NCBI GenBank assembly: GCA_964534845.1
Contig: CAZHPV010000028.1
Coordinates: 1 to 31,073, forward strand
Reading direction: 5' to 3'
Length of the DNA: 31,073 nt
DNA from: CALCKU01 sp964534845
GTDB taxonomy: Bacteria; Pseudomonadota; Alphaproteobacteria; Caulobacterales; Maricaulaceae
Shown: positions 25,421 through 31,073 of the stretch, one piece after another
Layout: every line of letters starts with the position of its first letter
Numbering within the stretch: position 1 is the stretch's first letter
The notes under the pieces: model-generated
What the model was told of the DNA's origin: nothing
Databases searched by the model: none
Seen by the model: only the letters and a program-made list of their open reading frames with translations
Program-made: the position numbers and the translations under genes

Positions 25421-26272
25421 ATGGCTTTTAAACGTAGAACATCATTGGTCGCCAGCACGGCTGTCATATTCAGCTTTGTGGGCGCAGCGCTGTTTAGCTC
25501 GCAAATATCGCACGCCTTTGGTGTAGGTGTGCAACCTTCCACCGTTGAAATGACAGTAAAGCCAGGCGATCGCAAAACACAGATCGTGACAATCGGCAAT
25601 GTCCATACCTCAAAGACTATATCGATGACGATGGGTTTGGCAGATTGGAGTCTAGACAAAAAAGGTAAGCTTGCTCTTAGCCCGCCGGGTGAATCTCCGC
25701 GCTCTGCTGCGGATTGGGTGCGCTTTTCTCCCGCTAAAGTAACGCTAAAACCCGGCACATCGAGAGACGTTAAAGTCGAGATTAGTACGCCGTATAAAAT
25801 TAACCACAAAGGCGACCACCGTTTTGCTCTCCTTGCCAGTACGCTGCTACCCGAACTGGATGAGCGCGGTGAAGCGTCAGGTGTGTGGAACCGCTACCAG
25901 CTTGCCTCGCTATTTTATCTCACTTTTACGCCCTCTGAGAGTTTACCTGAGGTCACCAGTGTTGCGATAAATGATGCGGACCCTTCTTTGGTCACAATGC
26001 AGATAAAAAATGACGGCGACGCCCATGCGCGCTTGCAGGGCACGGCTTTTATCAAGGACGCCGGCGGTGAAGTTGTTATTGAAACACCTCTTAACGCGGT
26101 TGTCCTCAATGAAGGTGAACGCATTTATGATTTTAAAGTGGATAATTCCGGCGAACTTGAAGCCGGGCAATCCTACACGATTGATTTTTCACTTAAAAAT
26201 ACATTTACACCGCAAAACAAATTCCGGGCTCTATCCGTCCCCGTCGATACTATAACCTACGCAATGCCATGA
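25421..26272 (+). CDS. Periplasmic PapD-like chaperone
   Basis: This 283-residue protein has a signal peptide (cleavage likely after SHA, about residue 33) and two immunoglobulin-like domains (about 35-155 and 160-283). The first has the pilus-chaperone hallmarks: opening strand VQPSTVEMTVKPGDRKTQIV, then DWVRFSPAKVTLKPG and GDHRFALLAS. Such chaperones cap beta-sandwich subunits by donor-strand complementation in the periplasm and hand them to an outer-membrane usher. It is somewhat longer than classical chaperones (about 230). AGGG lies 8 nt before the ATG. The next gene begins 1 nt after its stop, indicating coupled expression with its presumed client. Confidence 0.85.
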   Translation: MAFKRRTSLVASTAVIFSFVGAALFSSQISHAFGVGVQPSTVEMTVKPGDRKTQIVTIGNVHTSKTISMTMGLADWSLDKKGKLALSPPGESPRSAADWVRFSPAKVTLKPGTSRDVKVEISTPYKINHKGDHRFALLASTLLPELDERGEASGVWNRYQLASLFYLTFTPSESLPEVTSVAINDADPSLVTMQIKNDGDAHARLQGTAFIKDAGGEVVIETPLNAVVLNEGERIYDFKVDNSGELEAGQSYTIDFSLKNTFTPQNKFRALSVPVDTITYAMP

Positions 26273-26273
26273 T

Positions 26274-27134
26274 ATGAACCATCATAGTCTGACATATAGC
26301 AAACGTATTTTGGGCAGTTTAACTGCCCTTTTTGCGCTCTCTAGTCAGGCTTATGCAAGCTTTCTTGATACAGATTTTTTCTGTCGCAACTTTGGTTGTG
26401 TTGTTGTTGCTGACGGACGCAATGTCGACATATATGATAATTGGCGTTTCTCCAGCAATAGTTGTTGCGTAGCCTTTGGTGAGGCAATGATACCCTTTAC
26501 GTTAAATGTTAACACGCTCAACACGACGGGCACGTTGGATAGCATTGCTGGAACAAATCCGACGGATATTGAAAGCTTTCAACTCGGTATTACCCAAGAC
26601 GGCACAAACATTACGCAATCGGTTTTCGATGACGGAGACGGGTTTCTCGATGCCTCCGATAGCTTGGCCAAGTTCTCGCTAAACTCCGCAACAGACATAA
26701 AGCTCGATGGTTCCGGGCGTGAATATTCCCATAGCTTTTTTATCACCTCTAGAAATACGCGGTTTTCCTTACGTGCACGGGCTTCGCTTGCTCAGGCAAC
26801 AGGTGATTTTGCCGGAAATCTAACTCTCGGCGATATAGGGCTAACGCCTTCCATACAATCTGCCGGAAATGACGGAGGATTTAATTTCGGAAGTCGCGCC
26901 GATACCAGTCAGGTAACCTTGATAAATGCTGTAGACGATCTTGGCGACCTTAGCGGTGCGTCAACGCAAATCATGGAATTTGGGAGAAATGCAGGTATTC
27001 GGCTTGGGAATGGTGATATCGATCAACAAACCATACGTTTGGACTTTCTCTATTCCATGCCAGATTATGATTTATCACTGGGCGTGGGATCTCTGGACAT
27101 AGATGTCATATTTGATTTCCACCGCGAACCTTAG
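26274..27134 (+). CDS. Secreted beta-rich protein, candidate chaperone client/subunit (unknown family)
   Basis: This 286-residue protein has a signal peptide (cleavage likely after AYA, residue 28). I do not recognise the family. It is homologous along its length to the protein at 7485-8354. The mature N-terminus holds four cysteines (37, 42, 64, 65) that the paralogue lacks, probably two disulfides. The rest is predicted beta-strand, ending with the alternating LDIDVIFDF strand, as pilus subunits often do. The ATG is 1 nt after the chaperone stop with no Shine-Dalgarno of its own, so translation is coupled. The context suggests a surface or fimbrial subunit. No sortase, PEP-CTERM or autotransporter signal is seen. 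Confidence 0.8.
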   Translation: MNHHSLTYSKRILGSLTALFALSSQAYASFLDTDFFCRNFGCVVVADGRNVDIYDNWRFSSNSCCVAFGEAMIPFTLNVNTLNTTGTLDSIAGTNPTDIESFQLGITQDGTNITQSVFDDGDGFLDASDSLAKFSLNSATDIKLDGSGREYSHSFFITSRNTRFSLRARASLAQATGDFAGNLTLGDIGLTPSIQSAGNDGGFNFGSRADTSQVTLINAVDDLGDLSGASTQIMEFGRNAGIRLGNGDIDQQTIRLDFLYSMPDYDLSLGVGSLDIDVIFDFHREP

Positions 27135-27168
27135 AAAACAAATCTAAACCATTATTATTAAACAAAAA

Positions 27169-27190
27169 AAAGCGGGCCAAAGCCCGCTTT
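27169..27190. terminator. Rho-independent terminator between convergent genes
   Basis: A 9-bp perfect stem (AAAGCGGGC/GCCCGCTTT, loop CAAA) lies right after the stop of the 1162-residue gene. On the minus strand the stem is followed by a long T-run, so termination there should be strong. In the plus direction the T-run is short (TTTAGTT). Confidence 0.88.
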
Positions 27191-27192
27191 AG

Positions 27193-30100
27193 TTATGGTG
27201 GCGCCGGATCACTCTGATCTGGCACACTGGTATTTTTTGATGATTTGTCAGGCGGATCGCTATTACCGGCGAGCTTAATCCTATCGCGCGGTACCAACGG
27301 AATTTTCACTCTAACCATCAGGTTATCCGATTGCCCCAACTCAACCTCAATGGGTTTACCGGGGATATATTGTGCTTTTTTGTTTTCGTTCACAGTAATC
27401 TTATAAGACTGGGCAGACAGATCATCGAAAGCGAATTGTCCAAAACTGGTAGTGTGTGCTTGGACGCTCTCGCCCCCTCCTGAGCTGGCTTCCAGATTTA
27501 ACGTTACACCATCTACGCGCTCTTCACCTGTTGAAAACTCACCGTCTCCATTACTGTCTATGAATGTAAAGCCTCTGATCTGGCCACGTTGCACGATAGG
27601 GATCGAAATATCTGTAATCTGACCATCCACGATGGAAACACGTCCAACAAAATTATCCGGCATGGCAAAACCGAGCGGCAGGCTTTCATTATCGATCAGA
27701 AGCTCATGAACACCTTCTTTTATATTTTGAATCGTGAAGGCACCGCCCTTGGCACTGCGCAGCGCTAGTCCTGTTCCTCGAACCTGTACAAGTGCACGCG
27801 TAACGCCGGGCTCATCATCTTGTTTTTTCCCGTCGCGATTTTCATCCAAGAACACGCGCCCTTTTAGAATACCGCGCCCGTCTTCAGTGCGCTTATATTT
27901 TCGGCTTTCATTAAACTCGAAACGACCATCCAGTTGTAAGCCAATGCGTTGATTGCCGCTCAAATCGTTTCGATAAGCCAGTCCAAGCGACATATTACGA
28001 CCCAAATTTACGCGACGCCCCAGCGTCATAGAGAGAAATTTGTCCGTTCTTGCGCCAAATGTACCACCTGTCGATTGCAAGACACCCAAGCTGGCCTGAA
28101 AATATGTTTTCTTGCCTAAAAACTCTCCTGAATTGAGGTTTGCTATGACCCCGCCTCGTACGCTTGTTCCGCTATCATTAAAATTAGCACTAGCCGAAGG
28201 CGTTACATTGACCCGCGCCCCTTTGGGAAGGGGTACATTAAAGCTACGGGCGACAACGGTAACGCTGGCATTATCTATTGCAGGCCCGTCTGCAAGCCTC
28301 GATTTTTCATATTGGGCTTGCACGCCAAAATGTTTAAATTCCCGCGAAGCCCGAATACCGTAACGCCAGCTAGTCTCAGAAAGACTATTGACCGCGTTAT
28401 CATCAATAACCTCTCCGAGCGTTTCGCTTAGCACGTTTTCAGTCTCGACATTTTCGTCCGGTAAGGCTTGTGTCCCGACCGATGAACGTTGAGTGAGATG
28501 AGACTGTGAAGCGCTTAAGGACAAGTCTACGCCTGTATTTGTGATCGCTGCACTGAAATTTGCGCCGTAAGTGACAAGATCTTGCTCATTCTCCGTTCCG
28601 GTTAACAATCCGGAACGCCGTACTTGCGCGCGAGCTGACAAGGCGGGACGCTGCAAAAAGCCATAGTCCTTTCGCGGAGAAAACCGAACAGACGCACCTA
28701 TGAGCGCTTCATCAGAGCCACGCTGACGTGTATCAGGTTCCAATTCGGCTTCAGCGATGATTTCATCGTCGTCAGATAATAGCGCTGTTGCGGCCTCGAT
28801 TTGCTCTTCAACATCCAAATCAGATCGTAAAAATTCTGCGCCGACATATTCGACAACACCGTCCAGCGTCACATTTTCGCTCAGGTCGTAACGGGCATTA
28901 CCAGAAAAGGCTATATCAAAGGCCTTTTCACGGGCCGGTCCATTAAACACACCAACATCACCGCGGGCATCCCACTGTAATTTCTTTTCGGATTTGCGCC
29001 CTAAACGCCCGCTAATCGCTGATAAAACCGCAACCTGATCGTCATTTAAGGTGTCGACATTAAATGATGCCCCTGCCTCCCAGCCTTTAACACTCGCAAA
29101 ACGCGCGCCGCCAGCAATGCCGCCGTAATCCAGACGAGTCTGGTCATCCGAAATACGTCTTGCCCCGTTAACAGGAGACCCAATCGCGGCCGCCCAACGG
29201 CCTTTTTCTGTTTCTTTGACGGCTGATACACCCCTAATACGGCGAATGCCGACCCCGTCAAGTTCACGGAAGTCGGCAGAATAATCACCTATGGAACCCG
29301 TAATACCGTTAAGATGGGCAAAATCCACACTCAACCAACTGGGTTCCAGCTCCTTCGGGTTTGTGGGCAAGTCCGGTATTTCATATCGCAATCGCCCATT
29401 TATCTTGCCAGCTCTAAATCGGGCTTCAACCTGATTAAGGCTGTCAGGCCCCAAGTGAAAACTCACGCTTTCGGGGGTAAAGGGTGTATTGCCTGCAAGT
29501 TCTTCAACGTCAGCAAAGGGTTTGATAATATCTTTTAACCGGTGGTCTAAGCGAATATCTATCCGGTTGGAGCCTCCGCTCACTTCGACATGCGTGCCGG
29601 TTAAAGCTTCAAGGGCACTCACAGGTAGCAGCAAGTTGATTTCGTCAATATATGTGACATCTTTCGCTATCCCATATGGACGGTCGCGTAATTTGATTAA
29701 TCCCGTATCCAGATTGAACGTAAAGACCGCACTATCTTGGGCGCGCCGCACTCTAATTTCATTGGTGCCGTCCAATACAGTAACATCATGCCCCAATTCT
29801 TCTGCGATCGGCAGTAAAGGCAAAAGCAAGACAGACCCGATGGATTTTGGCGCGGGGTTCAAATTTACCAAGGAAATGTCATTTACGAATATTTCAAATC
29901 CTGTCGCCACCCGTAAGCGCGGGTCCAATTCAAAATCAAATTGGTTTCGGTCACTATCGAACTTACCTGACGCTCCCGATAGAACAGCAATGGCATTAGG
30001 TGTCAGCAAAAACCGACCTTGGGTTACTTCGCCAAAATGCTTAAGCTTGCCCAAGGCTTTGCCATTCGCTTTAACAATACCAGTATCGGTATAAAGCTCC

Positions 30101-30681
30101 ATGACCGCATTATCTTGAGACCGCCTTACAATCAAAGCCTTAAGCTCTGAATCATATTTAAAATCGTTATCGAGGGCATCGAAGATCGGAATAGCATTCA
30201 CATAGAGCGCTCCGTCCTCGGACCGGTGCACTTCCGTGCTCTCAAGCGTCTCGCCGTCCAAGGTAACGGTTATGGTTGCATCTACCTCCGCTACCAGTGT
30301 GGTGTTGACTATAAGCTCCTCAACAGGTGGAATAGCGACGGATTTCTCTGTCTTTGTTACAGGCTCAGGCTTCACCGAATTTGGCGCTGAGGCTGTAACA
30401 TTTGTAACCTTAGCGATTTTTGTAGGCTCCTGATCCCCTTCCACCTGAGGAGTCGCTTGCCTAGTCGTCTGCAAGGGTGCTTGCCGCCCTGATGGCGCAG
30501 AAAGATTAGTATCAGGCGCTGCCGCTACACGGTTCACCGCTATAGGGCCTTGGGTATCATCGGCCGCTGCAAAGGATGAGAATAAAGTTAGAAATACAAG
30601 GAAAAAACTTGCAATAACCAGTCTAAAGCTATGTAATTGCGTAGTTTTTTCTATTTTCGACTGATTGTAGCGCCCTAACAC
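27193..30681 (-). CDS. Large predicted outer-membrane protein with duplicated N-domain and two SdrD-B-like domains (usher-like candidate)
   Basis: This protein has 1162 residues. A signal peptide is cleaved near residue 40, followed by a Pro/Thr/Ala-rich linker (41-120). Two homologous beta domains come next (about 125-256 and 260-382). Both contain VRRxQDxAV and DTG[IL][VI]K and resemble copper amine oxidase N-terminal (stalk) domains. Residues about 400-925 look like a transmembrane beta-barrel, with alternating strands and acidic loops at 620-655 and 740-770. Two SdrD-B/carboxypeptidase-regulatory-like domains follow (about 938-1030 and 1032-1130), each with a DxNxDG acidic loop that could bind calcium. 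The start is a GTG with GGAG 8 nt upstream, overlapping the preceding gene by 7 nt. It shows no obvious PapC/FimD signature. Next to a PapD-like chaperone, an usher-like role is inferred. Confidence 0.8.
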   Translation of the reverse strand: MLGRYNQSKIEKTTQLHSFRLVIASFFLVFLTLFSSFAAADDTQGPIAVNRVAAAPDTNLSAPSGRQAPLQTTRQATPQVEGDQEPTKIAKVTNVTASAPNSVKPEPVTKTEKSVAIPPVEELIVNTTLVAEVDATITVTLDGETLESTEVHRSEDGALYVNAIPIFDALDNDFKYDSELKALIVRRSQDNAVMELYTDTGIVKANGKALGKLKHFGEVTQGRFLLTPNAIAVLSGASGKFDSDRNQFDFELDPRLRVATGFEIFVNDISLVNLNPAPKSIGSVLLLPLLPIAEELGHDVTVLDGTNEIRVRRAQDSAVFTFNLDTGLIKLRDRPYGIAKDVTYIDEINLLLPVSALEALTGTHVEVSGGSNRIDIRLDHRLKDIIKPFADVEELAGNTPFTPESVSFHLGPDSLNQVEARFRAGKINGRLRYEIPDLPTNPKELEPSWLSVDFAHLNGITGSIGDYSADFRELDGVGIRRIRGVSAVKETEKGRWAAAIGSPVNGARRISDDQTRLDYGGIAGGARFASVKGWEAGASFNVDTLNDDQVAVLSAISGRLGRKSEKKLQWDARGDVGVFNGPAREKAFDIAFSGNARYDLSENVTLDGVVEYVGAEFLRSDLDVEEQIEAATALLSDDDEIIAEAELEPDTRQRGSDEALIGASVRFSPRKDYGFLQRPALSARAQVRRSGLLTGTENEQDLVTYGANFSAAITNTGVDLSLSASQSHLTQRSSVGTQALPDENVETENVLSETLGEVIDDNAVNSLSETSWRYGIRASREFKHFGVQAQYEKSRLADGPAIDNASVTVVARSFNVPLPKGARVNVTPSASANFNDSGTSVRGGVIANLNSGEFLGKKTYFQASLGVLQSTGGTFGARTDKFLSMTLGRRVNLGRNMSLGLAYRNDLSGNQRIGLQLDGRFEFNESRKYKRTEDGRGILKGRVFLDENRDGKKQDDEPGVTRALVQVRGTGLALRSAKGGAFTIQNIKEGVHELLIDNESLPLGFAMPDNFVGRVSIVDGQITDISIPIVQRGQIRGFTFIDSNGDGEFSTGEERVDGVTLNLEASSGGGESVQAHTTSFGQFAFDDLSAQSYKITVNENKKAQYIPGKPIEVELGQSDNLMVRVKIPLVPRDRIKLAGNSDPPDKSSKNTSVPDQSDPAPP

Positions 30682-31073
30682 GTCTGCAACTCCATACGAC
30701 GACGGCAGGACGCATCCAATTCACAGCTCTCAACGAACTCGACTTGAACTAACGACCAACCACCCCGTACGGAGTTGTATATTTCAACGGTTATCGGTGA
30801 TGTCGCCATGTTAAATCGAAACTGCTGTTGCAGATCTATTTGGCGTGTACCGAGTTGAACCTTCTTTGAAAACACTTCGGAAGTAATTGTATTTATTTGG
30901 TTTTTTCCTTTGTCCGGGGCTTGCGTTTCTAGCGGCAATGCATGTTTGCACTCACCGGCGATCCACCAAGCTTCATAAGCCTCCCGATCAATCATAAAAG
31001 CCGTATCACCATTCACAACATCAAGGACAACTTTGTCGTCAAGCGAAGAGATAGGGCTTAGCGTTGATTGCGC
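30675..31073 (-). CDS. Cys-containing protein of unknown function (partial, 5' end beyond right edge)
   Basis: The frame is open from the right edge to a TAG at 30675, giving 132 visible residues. A GTG at 31016 is available, but the frame stays open upstream, so the gene most likely starts outside the window. The visible part ends VESCELDASCRRRMELQTC, with three cysteines in the last 16 residues and a fourth in AGECKHAL, suggesting an oxidised periplasmic or surface protein. A WSLVQVEF strand and Trp-rich region are also visible. I recognise no family. The stop overlaps the start of the 1162-residue gene by 7 nt, so the two are almost certainly co-expressed. Confidence 0.75.
   Translation of the reverse strand, partial: AQSTLSPISSLDDKVVLDVVNGDTAFMIDREAYEAWWIAGECKHALPLETQAPDKGKNQINTITSEVFSKKVQLGTRQIDLQQQFRFNMATSPITVEIYNSVRGGWSLVQVEFVESCELDASCRRRMELQTC

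Noticed and set aside
25366..25809. Open frame of 147 codons on the minus strand opposite the chaperone gene
   Set aside because: It overlaps the signal peptide and first Ig domain of a convincing chaperone and has no matching motif. Taken as a shadow.
29489..30094. Open frame of 201 codons on the plus strand
   Set aside because: It lies wholly antisense to the 1162-residue gene, whose domains and internal repeats are clear. Its translation is Ser/Arg-rich with no recognisable motif and no good ribosome-binding site.

Overview
This window looks like a chromosomal segment of an alphaproteobacterium. The block rsh-pyrE-pdxJ-acpS-lepB-rnc-era-recO-parC is a typical alphaproteobacterial housekeeping order. 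The single bifunctional Rsh, the long acidic-tailed omega subunit and the LemA/M48 pair fit too. By eye the base composition is in the mid-forties percent GC (not computed), low for the class. Together with two CtrA-type boxes this suggests a marine Hyphomonadales/Maricaulales-like lineage (Hellea/Litorimonas type). That placement is inference. No tRNA, rRNA, CRISPR array, insertion sequence or prophage is visible.

Layout. 1-4195 (minus): LemA, an integral-membrane M48 protease and an M16 lipoprotein peptidase cut by the left edge, a cell-envelope proteolysis group. 4346-16469 (minus): parC, recO, a secreted protein of unknown function, era, rnc, lepB, acpS, pdxJ, pyrE, rsh, rpoZ and a periplasmic M48 lipoprotein. 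From pyrE to era, most neighbours overlap by 1-4 nt and look translationally coupled. 16470-16784 is a divergent promoter region with direct repeats. 16785-20333 (plus): a 1182-residue AsmA-family protein with about 75-residue tandem repeats. It ends at a hairpin terminator shared with the opposing operon. 20425-25308 (minus): a molybdopterin oxidoreductase, thiolase, SDR dehydrogenase and MaoC-type hydratase, probably one acyl-CoA/lipid metabolism operon.

25421-31073 is the most interesting part. A periplasmic PapD-like chaperone and a secreted beta-rich protein are encoded on the plus strand. They converge on a minus-strand pair: a 1162-residue presumed outer-membrane protein and, upstream of it and overlapping it, a small Cys-containing protein cut by the right edge. 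The large protein has a duplicated N-terminal beta domain, a presumed beta-barrel and two C-terminal SdrD-B-like domains. The secreted protein (26274-27134) has a clear paralogue 18 kb away, inserted between era and recO (7485-8354). A perfect TTAA-N7-TTAA box lies about 50 nt upstream of the orphan paralogue, and a one-mismatch version lies at the same distance upstream of the chaperone. My working hypothesis is a non-canonical chaperone/usher-like surface assembly system, possibly cell-cycle controlled, with one subunit encoded at a distance.
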